Part shown: one piece after another, positions 12,099 to 24,816 of the stretch | Numbering within the stretch: position 1 is the first letter of the stretch | How the letters are laid out: each line of letters starts with the position of its first letter | Source: Clitoria ternatea | Lineage: Eukaryota; Streptophyta; Magnoliopsida; Fabales; Fabaceae | Direction: 5' to 3' | NCBI GenBank assembly: GCA_037962975.1 | Contig: CM075676.1 | Location: 48,346,001 to 48,410,000 of the forward strand | Length of the DNA stretch: 64,000 nucleotides | Made by a program: the position numbers and the translations under genes | The notes under the pieces: model-generated | Databases searched by the model: none | What the model was told of the DNA's origin: nothing | What the model saw: the letters and a program-made list of their open reading frames with translations, nothing else

Positions 12099-13664
12099 AA
12101 ACTTGCTTGTCCTCAAGCAAATATTCAGACTTATTAACTAACAGCATTTGATCAACACAATCAACTTTTCCTTAACTTAGTTCATACTATAATTATTGAA
12201 TACCGATCATGCTTTCTTCTCGCAATTTCTAAAAGTATAAAAACTTACACCTCCTTTGGGAGATAAGCTGCTGATCCTTTCCTCACTGGTCGGTGTTTAA
12301 CTCTTCTCTCGGTGTATAAGGTGAATAGAATGCACTCAGCACCTGCATACTTGTTAGATAAACATAGGCTTGCAACAGTTCTACACGTCATGCCATATGC
12401 CAACACAATCAGATCAGTAAGGGCTTTTTAAGCTTATAATGGGGCTGGGCTACAGGCTCAATTATTGTTTTTCCGAGTCATAGATAGGTTACAAGATGTA
12501 TCCACTGATGCCTTGCCTCAATTCTGACTTAATTGCCTCTACTAACAACTTTCTTAACTTTTCCGACTGAATGTTACTTAATAACTCGTGCTGTTTTGCA
12601 CCTTCTTTTTCTTTTAGTCCTTCGGACTTTTCCTTTTCTTTCTTTTCTTTCCATCTTTTTCCGATCGAATTTTTTTCTTGTGGTGCTTCGCACCTCTTTT
12701 TCTTTTCTGACTTTATTCATTTTTCTCCCGGCTTTGCCTTTCTTCCTTTCATTTTCCAAAATACTCACCCATAATTAAGGTCAGAGTGTGTCCTTAATTA
12801 TTGTTAGGCACACTCTTCATCCCCAAACTTAGAAATTGCTAGTCCCTAGCAATAAGCAAAAACCGAGTAATTCACCAGTGGAACATCCAAGGTACTCTAG
12901 TCGGGTTTTTCTTGGATAATTAGGCTTGTAACGTTAGGTTTTTAAAACGAATAAAAGGGTCTCAGGCTCAAACATAATTATTGGGTCAAAGGATGATTAA
13001 TAAAATTAGGATGGTTACTTTTTGGCCCTGGCTGAATTAACAAAGAAGGTCTTCATCATTTCCGATTGATTGGCATATAAACAGTTAGCAAGTACTGAAG
13101 CAAATTCTGTCTCACTAACTAGCATGCAAGTTCACTCAGAAAGGAATAAAACAAGCTCAAAAGCTAATAGTTAATCTATAATCAGCCAGTCATGTCCCCA
13201 AACTTAATGTAAGATCATACATTCAGATTGCTAACTAGCATGCCGAGTAAACAATTTAATTAATGATGAAAAATCGTTAGGGGCAGATATGATGAGTTAA
13301 ACAAAACCGATCAATTAATTTATCCGACTAAGCTTAACGAATCAGCAACTTTTAAATTATTAAGATGGAGTGAAAGAAACAATAAACATAATTTAGCAAT
13401 TAATAAGTCAGAATATTAATTAAGGAACAAGTCGGAAAAATACTTCCCTTTTTACCTGAGTGGCTGTGGATGGGAAACACGTAGTCGGATTGGGACGCGT
13501 GGATTTTACCAATACAAAAAAAAACGAATAAAACAACAAATTTAACAAGGAAATAAAATATTCATTACATAATTAAAATAGAAGCAAGTTCACTGTTCAG
13601 AAAATAGTTACAATAATGTCAAATTAATTACATAGGAAACATCATAAAAACGTGGAACAACTGC
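12099..13664 (-). other. Athila 3' non-pol region, no gene supported
   Basis: Non-coding internal sequence between the polypurine tract and the 223-codon ORF. It contains pyrimidine-rich low-complexity DNA at 12590-12770 that creates overlapping Phe/Ser-rich frames on one strand and a Lys-rich frame on the other. I regard those as artefacts. Confidence 0.6.
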
Positions 13665-14336
13665 TTAAACATCCTGATCTTCATCGTCTTTGTCCTGTTG
13701 GGAGGGAATCGTGAATCCAATGGAAGCTAACCACGCATCTCTATCAGGTGGGGCTCCCATTTCTGCTGTGTGTTCAACCCTCAGTTTCATGGCAATCTTC
13801 CTGAGCATGAGATCGTGGTTCAAGACCCGATCATAAATTCCAAGTTGCATCTTCTTCATGACCTGTAATTCCTGTAACACCATAAGAATTTCAGAAGAAG
13901 AAGAATCAGCTCCTCCAGATTTCCTGGGACATTCTGGCTCTGTGGCTTTAAACTTCATAACACAGTTTTCAACAGCCTTAACACTTTCAAATTCTGGTGA
14001 TTCATTTTCCTCACTTGCAGGGGATACATTCCTTTGAACCAGAGGAGATACATCCCTTTGAACCTGACTTTGACTGGGTACATGTTCAGACGAATCAGAT
14101 ATAGTTATGGTTGCCACTTCTCTTTCGTTATCTATTTGTTTTCTTCGCACACTTCCTTCTGCAAAATTTGGTCTAGGTTTTTGCAGAAGTCTCTGTGATC
14201 TTCTTTTCATGATTAATGTTAAAAGAATGATGATAAACAACCTAAATAAACAAAAATAAAAACAGAAATCCAACAGAAAGACAGCAAACCAAGACTGTGA
14301 GATGCATGGCTTATGAACAGTGGAAAACAATAACAA
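13665..14336 (-). CDS. Athila extra ORF downstream of pol (env-position, unidentified)
   Basis: An uninterrupted 223-codon frame in the same sense as pol and located where Athila elements often carry an envelope-like gene. I do not recognise the product. The first 43 residues include a strongly hydrophobic stretch (about residues 17-40, Phe/Leu/Ile/Cys-rich), followed by the basic MKRRSQRLLQK, then a Ser/Glu-rich middle, an amphipathic part near residues 145-185 and an acidic tail (DKDDEDQDV). If translation starts at the internal Met of MKRRSQ the hydrophobic segment is lost and the protein would look soluble and nuclear-like. Being the only undamaged long frame in a stop-ridden element is notable, but it could be chance. 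Function unknown. Confidence 0.45.
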   Translation of the reverse strand: MLLFSTVHKPCISQSWFAVFLLDFCFYFCLFRLFIIILLTLIMKRRSQRLLQKPRPNFAEGSVRRKQIDNEREVATITISDSSEHVPSQSQVQRDVSPLVQRNVSPASEENESPEFESVKAVENCVMKFKATEPECPRKSGGADSSSSEILMVLQELQVMKKMQLGIYDRVLNHDLMLRKIAMKLRVEHTAEMGAPPDRDAWLASIGFTIPSQQDKDDEDQDV

Positions 14337-14619
14337 TGAAACAAGAAGATAATAAACACGAACTTAGAAGTGCACGAAATAAGTGAAAGAAGTGGAAAAT
14401 GATACCTTTCTTAGAAACCAGAAAATGTCCTTTCGTCTTCAGCCCAAGTTCAGCATAGGTACTTAGGGTTTGGAAGCTGAAAGGTTTTTATATTGTTGAA
14501 TTCATTTTCCAAGAAACGCGTAAATGTGTTCCAGCTTTAATTATTACTTTATTATTATTATAACATATATATATTATTATTTATTATTATTATTTTTTTA
14601 ATTTTAATACACTCATATA

Positions 14620-16010
14620 CTGGATAGGTAGAAGATCGAGTAAGAGTGGGATGATACCAATGTGATGCCAAGTGGACACAAGAGAATGGAAGATGAATAA
14701 ATGAACAAACGATAAGACAGAATGGGCGAATGAAAACTATAAGTAAATGAATGAGTGAAAGAATGAATGAGTGAAAGATCCGTGAATGAATACAGGATCC
14801 CGAGTGAATGAAACACTAAATGGAAAAGATCCTGAATGAATAAAGGACGAATGGATATAAGAACGAGTGAAAGAATAGATGAATGAAATAGAGCGTATGA
14901 GAGACGAGTGAACCACTGTAGTGAAATACGAGTGAATAGAAAAGCGGATGGTAGAAGAAACGAATGGAAGTACGAATGAATGAAGGAATACCGAGTAAAT
15001 GAATAAGAGACAAAGAATGGAAGATTGTAAATGAAGAGATTGCGTAAATGAGTGAAAAGAATGACCGAGTGAGTATGGAGAAAGATACCGAGTGATAAAG
15101 GTCGGAGAAATGAAGAATGAGTGGAAGAGTAAACAAAACAACGAGTGTAGAGAAGGAATAAGTAAATGGAAGAACCGATGAATAACAGACAAACAGAAAA
15201 TTGAGAGCAAAGCTGAGGGAATGAAACAACAAGTGGAATGGCGACCGAGTGAATTGAGGAACGAGTGGATTGAGGGTGGGTGAGAAAAATGAGTAGATAA
15301 AAGAATGAATGGGAGAACGACTAAGAATATTCCGAGTGGAGATGAGTAAAGTTTATACTGACTGGATGAAGGAGATGAGTAAATGCACAAGCTAGTGGAA
15401 GAATAAATGGGAAAAATGAATAACAAACTACCGAATGAATAACATCGAGAAAGGAATCGGTCGAAGAAATGAGAGAATTTGAATGAGACTAAAAGGATGA
15501 AAAACCGAGTGATGCGAACACCGGGTGAATGAAAAACAAGTGAATGATATACTGAATGGAAAGAATACTGAGTGAATGAAGAATGATTAAATGAAAGACG
15601 AGTGAAAGATTGACTGGGTGAATGAAGGCTGAGTGGAATAGATGAATATAAGTTATACCAAGTGGATGAAGAACCGAATGAAAAGAATATGAGGTGAAAA
15701 ACGAAAGTCAGAATAAAATGAAGTGACAGAGTAAGAAAGATGAGTGAAAAGTGAACGACTGCAAAAGGATCCGAGTAAACGGAGTACCGAGTGGAAGAAA
15801 CCGAATACTCTAATGAGACATTGAATGAATGAAAAAGGAATTGTGAAAAGAGACGCATGAAAGAAATACCGAGTGATAAAGGTCGGCCAAGAGAAAGAGA
15901 GAAAGCCGAGTGGATGAATAAAAAAAACCGAAAGACCGCGTGAATGGGAGACTAATGGATACAATACTGATTGTGATGAGTGAGGAATCTGAGTGCTAAA
16001 AAAGCCAACT
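14620..16010 (-). repeat. Degenerate GAATGA/CCGAGTGA minisatellite in Athila
   Basis: About 1.4 kb in which short words such as GAATGAATGA, GAGTGAA and ACCGAGTGA repeat with a loose 10-30-bp spacing on the + strand. The composition removes stop codons on the - strand and creates Ser/Phe/His-rich frames, the largest at 14737-15858 (373 codons), which I treat as non-genic. It shares the CCGAGTGA word with the Tekay LTR arrays. Confidence 0.75.
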
Positions 16011-16448
16011 GAAATAAGTCGCCTTTCACCATCTGACCCGTTCATTACATCAACGATTAGAAATCCTTCAAAGTCTTCCTTTTATTCGCATCAAGAATTG
16101 GAATTTTATTGAAAAATGACGAGTGAAGTTCAGTCGGGAAGAAGGGTTAAGAATAAGTAACAGTTATCCGAGTGTACTATTTCCACTCAAACTCAGTAAA
16201 TTTTCGCTTAAGTGTGAAACAACAATCAACAGTGTCTCGCCTAAGCTACAAGTGCTTCGCCTGAGCGAAAATAGAAGAATCTAACTCGGATTTCCTCCTT
16301 CAAACTTCACAAACTTTATTCACTAAATTTTTTTTTTTTAGTTTTTCTTTTTATTCATTCTGACTCAAAGTTCAAAACAAAACAATCGGAACATAGGGCT
16401 GCCTCCCTAGAGCGCTTCTTTAAGGTCACTAGCTTGACCTTATTGCAT

Positions 16449-19400
16449 CTAAGAAGATGCTTGTAGTAACAGGGAGGTTTTCTGCCTATCAAACTCTCCT
16501 CCAAAGTAGAGTTTGAGTCGCTGGCCATTTACCTTAAAAATCCGATCAGTAGTCGGGTCTTTCAGTTCGACTGCACCATGAGGAAAAACCTCATTTACAG
16601 TAAAAGGCCCCGACCACTTCGATCTAAGTTTTCCAGGGAAGAGTCTCAGTCGGGAATTGAATAATAAAACCTGATCATCCTTCTGAAACTCTTTCTTATT
16701 AATTCACTTATCGTGCCATTTCTTTGTTTTCTCCTTATAGATGGAGGCACTTTGATAAGCGTTGAGTCAGAACTCCTCTAATTCATGGAGTTTCAAAACT
16801 CTTTCCTCCTGAGATTGGTCACAGTCCATGTTTAATAGCTTTGTGGCCCACCACGCCTTGTGTTCCAACTCCACAGGGAGATGACAAGCCTTACCGTATA
16901 CTAATTGATACGGGGACATACCAATCGGAGTTTTGAAAGCTGTTCGGTAAGCCCACAATGCATCATCTAATTTTACCGACCAATCTTTTCTAGATTTTCC
17001 GACCACTTTTTCTAAGATTCTTTTGATTTCTCTATTTGACAGCTCGACTTGTCCACAAGTTTGTGGATGGTAAGGAGTCGATATCTTATGTAACACCTCA
17101 TAGTGAGGCAGGGCTTTTTCCATTATCTTATTGCAAAAATGTGAACCCCCATCACTAATAATTACTCTCGGAACTCCAAACCTAGAGAAAATATTCTTCT
17201 TGATGAACCTAAGCACCACCTGTGCATCATTGGTTCTGGTCGGAATTGCCTCTACCCATTTGGAGACATAGTCCACTGCAACAAGTATATATTCGTTGGA
17301 GAACGACTTAGGAAAGGGTCCCATAAAGTCGATACCCCAAACGTCAAATAATTCCATAATTAGAATGTTTGTCAAAGGCATGCCAGCTTTAGCAGAGAGA
17401 CCTCCGCTCCTTTGACATTTATCACACCTTTTGACATATTCTTTAGCATCTTGAAAGATAGTTGGCCAATAAAAGCCACTCTGTAAGATTTTTGCGGCTG
17501 TACGGGAGGCACCATGATGACCTCCATAATAGGAGTCGTGGCAATGCCACAAGAGCCTTTCTTGCTCGGATTCAGGCACACACCGCCTGATCAATCCATC
17601 TACTCCTATTTTAAACAGAAATGGATCATCCTAAAGGAAGTTTTTACTATCATGAAAGAATTTTTTTCTCATTTGGGATGTCCAACCATCAGGTACCACC
17701 GAGGCACTTTTAAAGTTGGCCATATCAGCATACCATGGCCCGGTGATAATTGCCATTAACTTCTCGTCTGGGAATTCTTCTTTTATTAAGACAGAATCCG
17801 ACTCACCTTCCAGACGAGACAGTTGGTCGGTAACTGAGTTCTCTACTCCTTTTTTATCTCGTATTTCTAAATCAAATTCCTGGAGTAACAGAACCCACCT
17901 GATCAATCTCGGTTTAGACTCTTTCTTAGCTAGTAAATACTTGATTGCCGAGTGGTCTGTACATACAATAACCTTGGCCCCAATCAAGTAAGCACGAAAT
18001 TTATCAAATGCATACACCACAGCAAGCATTTCTTTTTCAGTAGTGGTGTAATGTATTTGATTTTCGTTCAACGCTTTACTAGCATAATAAATTACATGAG
18101 TCAATTTTCCTACTTTCTGACCCAGTACAGCTCCGACTGCGAAGTCACTTGCATCACACATTAATTCAAACGGTAAAAACCAATCAGGTGCTGCAAGGAT
18201 CGGAGCTGAAATCAGACTTTGTTTCAATTTTTCAAAAGCCTTGATACAGTTTTCATTAAACGCAAATACATGATCTTTCACAAGTAAGTCAGTCAGAGGC
18301 TTAGCTATTTTTGAAAAATCTTTAATGAACCTTCTATAAAAGCCAGCACATCCTAGAAAACTTCTCACTCCTTTCACATTGATTGGAGGAGGAAGTTTTT
18401 CAATAATTTCAATCTTGGCTCGGTCCACTTGAATGCCCTCAGCAGAGATTTTGTGACCAAGGACTATCCCTTCCTTAACCATAAAATGGCATTTTTCCCA
18501 GTTAAGGACGAGGTTAGTTTCTTGGCATCCACCAGCACCTTAGATAGGTTACTGAGGCATGAATCAAAATTACTCCCAAATACCGAGAAATCATCCATGA
18601 ACACTTCAATGAATTTCTCCACCATATCTCTAAAAATTGCCAGCATGCACCTTTGAAAGGTTGCTGGAGCGTTGCACAACCCGAACGGCAATGCGCCTAT
18701 ATGCAAAAATTCCATAAGGACAGGTGAATGCAGTCTTTTCTTGGTCTTTTGGGTCAACCACAATTTGGTTATAACCCGAGTACCCATCAAGAAAACAATA
18801 GTACTCATGCCCTGATAACCTCTCGATCATTTGGTCAACAAATGGCAGGGGGAAATGGTCTTTCCGAGTGAAGTCATTCAGCCTTCTGTAATCAATACAC
18901 ATCCTCCAGCCTGTTGTGGGCCGGATGGCAATAACTTCACCTTGGTCATTTCTTACAGTCGCCATTCCTCCTTTCTTGGGCACCACTTGGACCGGGCTGA
19001 TCCAAGTGCTGTCCGAGATAGGATAAATGATTCCTGCATCTAGGAGCTTGACCACTTCCTTCCTTACCGCTTCCTTCATAATGGGGTTCAATCTGCGTTG
19101 TGGCTGTACTACAGGGGAATAGTCATCCTCCATCAGAATTTTATACATACAAAATGATGGACTGATTCCCTTCAAGTCAGAAATATTCCAGCCAATCTTA
19201 GATTCATGTGCCTTTAATACCCCAATTAGTTTATTCACATCCTCTTCTTTTAAGTTGGCATTAATAATGACAGGATGAGTGTCGTTTTCTCTCAGGAAAA
19301 CATATTTCAGATGAGAAGGTAAAGGTTTTAACTCATATTTTTCTTCCAAAAATTCCCTTCCTTTCTCAGCTTCAGCACTTTTCAAATTATTTTTCTTTTC

Positions 19401-21788
19401 TTTTTCAAAATCACCTACTTCTAATACTTCCAGTAGGCTCAATATTTCCGAGTGAGAGTCATTTAACTCCTCAGTCTCGGAGTCAAGGTCATCCTCTAAA
19501 AAAGTTCGTAGGGCCTCTTCCTCAGTTTTTAAAAGCATTGGAGTGTGGTAGCTTTTAATCTCTTCAACCATTAAACAATTCATCCTTTTAGTCGGATGTT
19601 TCATGGAATTGAAGACATTGAATGTTACCTGCTCCTCCTAAACTCTCAGCATGAGTTCACCTTTTTCTACATCAATTAATGCTCTGCCAGTAGCTAGGAA
19701 GGGTCTACCTAAGATTAAAGGGATCTCTCGGTCAGCTTCCATATCCAACACTATAAAGTCTGCTAGAAAGATAAATTTATCTACTTTCACTAACAAGTCT
19801 TCCAGCATCTCTTGGGGATATTTAATGGACCTGTCAGCCAACTGCAAGGACATGCGAGTCGGTTGCAAGTCATTAATTCCCAGTTTTTTCATCAAAGATA
19901 GAGGCATCAGATTTATACTGGCTCCTAGATCACAGAGAGCACTTCCTACATGAATATCCCCAATTGCACACGGTATTGTAAAAGATCCAGGATCCTCTAG
20001 CTTTTGGGGAAGTTTCTTTTGAATGATTGCACTACACTCTTGAGTGAGAGTAATCATTTCATCCCCCTTAAGCTTCCTCTTCTTAGATAATAATTCTTTC
20101 AAAAATTTTGCATAGGAAGGAATCTCCTGCAATGCCTCGGCAAAAGGGATATTGATGTGAAATTTCTTGAAAACCTCTAAGAACCTAGCAAACTTCTGCT
20201 CCTCTATTTGTTTTTTAAACCCGTGTGGAAATGGAGCATTCCTCAGTTTTTCAGGAGTCAGCTTAGAAGCTTCCTCCAAAATCAGATCAACCTTTTTCTT
20301 CTTCTTTTGATGGACTTTATTTTCTTTTTCTTTTTCTGTTTCATTTTTATTTTCTACTTCATTATTATCTTGCTCGGTTTCTTGTATTATTTCTTTCCCT
20401 TTTTCTTTTTCAGAACTTATTTCCTGACTCGGAGATGGAGAAATGATTTTTCCACTCCTAGTAATTATGGCCTTGCAATGTTCCCTTGGATTTACCTCGG
20501 TATCTCCAGGGAAATTGCCTACTTGCCTCTCAGCTAATTGTTTAGAAAGCTGTCCGACTTGATTTTCTAGATTTCTGATGGACGCTTCCTGATTCTTAAA
20601 ACTGGCCTGAGTGGCCTGGATAAACTGAGAAAGAACATTCTCAAGTTCGGATTTTTCCTTAACAGGGGGGTGAGAAGGTTGTTGTGGTCTATTTGTGGGT
20701 TGACTTGGTGGGATGTTCTGATTCAGATGTGGACCTTTCTGCCAGGAAAAATTGGGGTGATTCCTGTAATTAGGATTAAAGGAATTAGAAGGATAATTCC
20801 TTTGATACTGTTGCTGCCCCATATAACTCACTTGCTCGGAAGGCATATTTGGATCACACAATCCATTCTCATGGTCTCCACCACAAAAGTCACAACTGAT
20901 CATAGAAACTTGACTCGACTTTTGGAGTTCTAAAATTTGTATGCTTAGTTTCTCCAAAGCCTGAGTCATCAGTTTACTCTGAGCCAGATAAGCATCTTGT
21001 GCTTCTAATTCTAATATCCCTCTCTTAGGGACTTGGCTCCTCTCACTAATCAAGCATTCATTAGAAGCCATAACGTCAATCAGCTCTATGGCTTCTTCTA
21101 CAGTTTTTGTTGTTAATGAACCTCTAGCTGAGGCATCAATCAGGACCCTGGTAGCTGGCCTGACACCATTATAGAAAATAGTTACCTGTTGCACATCAGA
21201 AATTTGATGATGAGGACATCTCCTCAAACTTTCTTTATACCGATCCCATGCTTCCATCAAAGACTCACCTTCTCTTTGTTGGAAACATGTGATTTCATTG
21301 CGCAACTTTGCATATTTAGAGGGAGGAAAATATTTAATCAAGAATTTTCATTGCAAGTCCTCCCAAGTTGAAATACTGCCTCTCGGTTGACTCTGCAACC
21401 AGGCTTTTGCTCGGTCCCTCACTGAAAATGGAAACAATCTCAGTCGGATTGCCTCGTCAGGGACTCCATTTATTTTTACCGTGTCACAGATTTGGAGGAA
21501 GGTTGCTAGATGCAAATTTGGATCCTCAACCTCACTTCCTCCGAACTGTTCATTTCTTACCAACTGCAGTAAAGCTGGTTTTAGTTCGAAATTATTTGCT
21601 GAAATTGGTGGCCTAAGGATGCTAGATTGCGATCCTTCTTAAGTCGGCCTAGAGTAGTCACCTAGTGTAACTATCCTCTGTTCCATTTCTTTTTCTTCTT
21701 TTTGCTTTTTCTCTTTTCTTAGTCTACGTTCTAACAAGTCTATGTCAGAATCAAAGAAGAAAGGTTCTCCTCTGCTCCTTGACTGCAT
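16449..21788 (-). pseudogene. Athila gag-pol polyprotein (multiply broken)
   Basis: One long frame on the - strand from ATG at 21786-21788 to TAG at 16449-16451. Order: gag with a retrotransposon gag core (AWDRYKESLRRCPHH) and a CCHC-like knuckle (CDFCGGDHENGLC); an aspartic protease with CDLGASINLMP; reverse transcriptase with FMDDFSVFG at about 18575; RNase H with CDASDFAVGAVLG; and integrase with the HHCC finger, WGIDFMGP, ISDGGSHF and GQVELSNRE supplying D, D and E. Stops interrupt it at 21639-21641, 21348-21350, 19638-19640, 17631-17633, 16767-16769 and 16704-16706. A one-base insertion lies near 18692 and a compensating one-base loss near 18535. Most stops are where CAA, CAG, CGA or TGG would be expected. 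Catalytic residues themselves remain. Confidence 0.93.
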
Positions 21789-21959
21789 ACAACAAATGTC
21801 ACACAAAAGAACAATTCACAGCCACGACTAAATCTATACGAAAATGACAAACTACTACTACTAAAAACAAAAGTGAAGCTACATATTAAATGCAAACTAA
21901 AGTAAAACGGTTCAGTCTAGTACTGGTCCAAGGATTGTTGATATTACTCAACAATCCTC

Positions 21960-21972
21960 GGCAACGGCGCCA
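21960..21972 (-). other. Athila primer-binding site (tRNA-Asp type)
   Basis: On the - strand TGGCGCCGTTGCC follows the 5' LTR after six bases. It is the canonical complement to the 3' end of plant tRNA-Asp used by Athila/Tat elements. Confidence 0.88.
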
Positions 21973-21978
21973 TTAACT

Positions 21979-23888
21979 TGATGCTAAAATCCTGAGTCAT
22001 TAATTTGATATAAAAATCTTAGTAAAACAAAATGTGACTCTCGGATTTACACTTTGGCAAGCGCACCAGTCGTTAAAATTATAGTGTATTTGATCGTCCC
22101 ACGGGGATTGTGGTAAGTACCTCAATCTAGGACTAGTACAAGTTGAACCATCAGAAAATACATGAAGTTCATTCGGTTTTTATAGTTTTGGTGTTTTCTA
22201 GTTGTTTTTAGTATTTTCAGAAACAGAGTTAAGATGAATGTGAAAAATAATTAAAAGAAAGCAGGTCAGGATTGCTTCGGCTCACAATTTCCTCAAGAAA
22301 CACGCAATTAAAGTATAATCGAACTTCACAATCTAGAGGACAATCCGCTTGTGGTTATTCCCTAATTCCTTAGGTGAAAAAACACTCATCCTTAAGCAAT
22401 GAACCTTAATTCCTTAAGTGCTCGATTAACCTAAGAATCTAATGCGAAATTGGAGGTTAAACTCTAACTATTCACCTAAATTGATTAGGCCTGAACTAGT
22501 TAGAAAGTTGGAAGTTACCTAAGCTTCTACCATGATTCCTCACTGGCGAAGTTCTTCATCGGTTCTGGATTTGTCAATCCAGCGATTCTGCTCCACTCCT
22601 CAGCTTGTTCACCTCAGGATCTTAGAAGTCGATCTACTTGCTCACAGCTTCAAGACTCCATTGCTAACCTTCGCAATCCCAACCTTAGGGATTTAGAACT
22701 CCATTAACTTCGGTTCCATCGAAGGATTGTGGAACGTCATGGAGGAGAGGATTAGAGAGAGAAAAATGTGTAGTGAGATGTTCGAAGTGTGTAATGAATG
22801 TTCTCCGTTCTGTTATTTCGTATCTGTGTATGCGTGTTTTTCTTACAGAATATGTACAACCTATAATATGTTTTTACCTAACTAACTAACTTAACTGATA
22901 ACTTAGAAAACTTAAGTTAACGACTAAACTAACTAGTTACACAGTTTACAGAGTAACTAACTAATTACAGCTCAGCTCTTAGTAGGATCCAGCTCAGCCT
23001 TAGCTAATTTACAGCGCAGCACCAGCTAATTGACAGTTCACTACTTAAGTTACTAAGGTTGCAGCAGTGGAGAAGAAGGCAATGGAAGCGGAAACAGTAC
23101 TGCACCAGGTGTGTGTTGTTGGAGGGAAGAAACAGGGTTTAAGTTACTGCTTTTACGCTTCAGCTGCTGGGTTTTCGCTTGGGCTGATTAACTCTCGCTT
23201 GGGCGAGCTCGGGAATTGTGCTGCAGTGTTGCTTTGTCGCTTAAGCGTTATAGAGTAGCTTAGGCGAAAGGTGATGTTTTGAGGTCACGCTTGAGCGTAG
23301 GCTTGCTTTGCTTGAGCGCACTTTGGCCCTCGCCCGAGCGAATTAAACTATCGCTTAAGCGAATTATTTTTTTCAATCAGCATTTCTGAAATGGACGCTC
23401 GGGTTCTTCCTTTTATTTTCAATCGGTTCCTTGTTCTTTTTTGGAGTCGGTATCTTGGAAATCTTTACAGTCAGCTTTTCGTTAATTCTTTTCGGTCAAC
23501 CCTTTGAAGTCTCGCCCAGTCGGTCTTGTGAACTTCCTTCAGTCGGATTTACGAATTCTCACTCGGCTCTATAAATTCTTGCTCAGCTTTTTTGTAATTT
23601 TCACTCGGATTTGTCTTCTTTTCTCGAGTACGCCCTGTTCCTGCACTATTAAACAGCTAATTGCCTAGCATTTATACGTTGCTGCTTAGTGAATTTATAA
23701 ATACTTCAAAATTCCTTAACTAATTAATATTTTCAATCGTTTTCTTACATAAACGAAGTACTTTTGAAATTCATAACTAAAATACGAATTGTTATCAACT
23801 TATTAAATAATACTAACAAACTAACCAATAATTACTAAATAATGTTAAATAAAAAGGTGAAATAATTAAGTCTTTTCAAGACTTATCA
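21979..23888 (-). mobile_element. Athila 5' LTR (right copy)
   Basis: It pairs with 10175-12084; both are 1910 bp, with scattered single-base differences, so the insertion is not brand new. It drives transcription leftward toward the primer site and gag. Confidence 0.92.
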
Positions 23889-23893
23889 CCATA

Positions 23894-24110
23894 CGTGGAA
23901 GAAATGTCAATGAGATTGACTATCTTCTTCTTTTACGGTCTCCCACGTGGTCATCCTACGGTTGATAGTGGAACCTTGTTGTCTTCCTTGACTTTATTCG
24001 CTTGAGGTTTTTTCATGTTTAGGTGTGACATTAGAGCCAACAAATTTAGGTTGAGGGTTATGTTATGATTCAGAACTGGAAAATATGAAAGATGAGAAAT
24101 TGAAACAGGG
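23894..24110 (-). pseudogene. 5' part of the Ulp1-like gene: AT-hook-like exon
   Basis: On the - strand this piece, upstream of the Athila target site, reads MKKPQANKVKEDNKVPLSTVG, a stop, then PRGRP, a second stop, then KKKIVNLIDISSTYG. The PRGRP core with flanking Lys is an AT-hook-like DNA-binding signature. The two stops, a TGA in a PRGRP context and a TAA, look like decay. A GT donor-like site follows at the Athila junction (GG/GTAAC when the duplication is removed). It most likely is an upstream exon of the protease gene at 7617-10073; the join is inferred. Confidence 0.5.
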
Positions 24111-24661
24111 CTTACCTGATTTATCATATAATATATACGCAGACTACGTGACTGGAGGTGTAATCCCCAGAAGCGAAAAGAGTGCATGTGCGATGCCTCG
24201 TCTTCCTTGCTGTGGTAAGTTTGTATGGGTGTCCATTGAAGAAATCCAGGCACGCTACAAGCTGCAGGCGCCGTGCTCCTTTTACCCTAATTAATGTCAC
24301 GTGTGGTGTATTGATAACAATCCTAACCATGCTTCAAAATCCCTTTATTATGTCATAAGATGATACTTTTAAAAAATTAGTAATATATAAATATTATTTT
24401 TGAATGATTATAATTTTTAATCCTATAAAATATGTGATGTGATCCTTAATAAACTTAGATTTTATATAATTTATTGTTAATAAACCAAGAGTGTGTTGTA
24501 ATAAGAGGATACAAACCAAGTTAAGATGATACAAACCAAATTAAGATGATACAACAAGGTTGTAAGGTCGTATGAGATAAAGTGTGATGCAATAAGGCTG
24601 TAGGGTACGAGTGGTATATTGATGGGTCTCAGCCCATAGATCACAGGAGATAGAGTGTGCT

Positions 24662-24662
<1 letters not shown>
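24111..24662. other. MULE interior, unresolved
   Basis: Short frames exist on both strands (for example 24124-24330 on the - strand and 24085-24294 on the + strand). None shows a recognisable domain. It may hold the first exon or promoter of the Ulp1-like gene. Confidence 0.35.
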
Positions 24663-24728
<66 letters not shown>

Positions 24729-24730
24729 TG

Positions 24731-24803
<73 letters not shown>
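24663..24803 (+). repeat. (AAT)n microsatellite, about 47 units
   Basis: Nearly pure AAT repeat with one GATGAT interruption near 24727. It generates meaningless poly-Asn, poly-Ile, poly-Tyr and poly-Leu frames. Confidence 0.97.
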
Positions 24804-24816
24804 GTGTAACAATAAT

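Larger units (their letters stand above)
10175..23888 (-). mobile_element. Athila-type Ty3/gypsy retrotransposon, full length (13.7 kb)
   Basis: Two 1.91-kb LTRs in the same orientation bound it, with the 5-bp duplication CCATA at 10170-10174 and 23889-23893. The - strand order is LTR, Asp-tRNA-type primer site, gag-pol, a long non-pol region, polypurine tract, LTR. The Asp primer site and the integrase-then-extra-ORF layout are hallmarks of the Athila lineage. gag-pol carries many stops, so the copy is not autonomous. It inserted into an intron edge of the MULE Ulp1 gene and is therefore younger than the MULE. Confidence 0.92.

Noticed and set aside
12533..12778. Phe/Ser-rich + strand frames and a Lys-rich - strand frame
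   Set aside because: Low-complexity pyrimidine tract; open on both strands.
14737..15858. 373-codon Ser/Phe/His-rich - strand frame and its overlapping partners
   Set aside because: Created by the GAATGA/GAGTGA repeat composition; several frames are open at once and no domain is seen.
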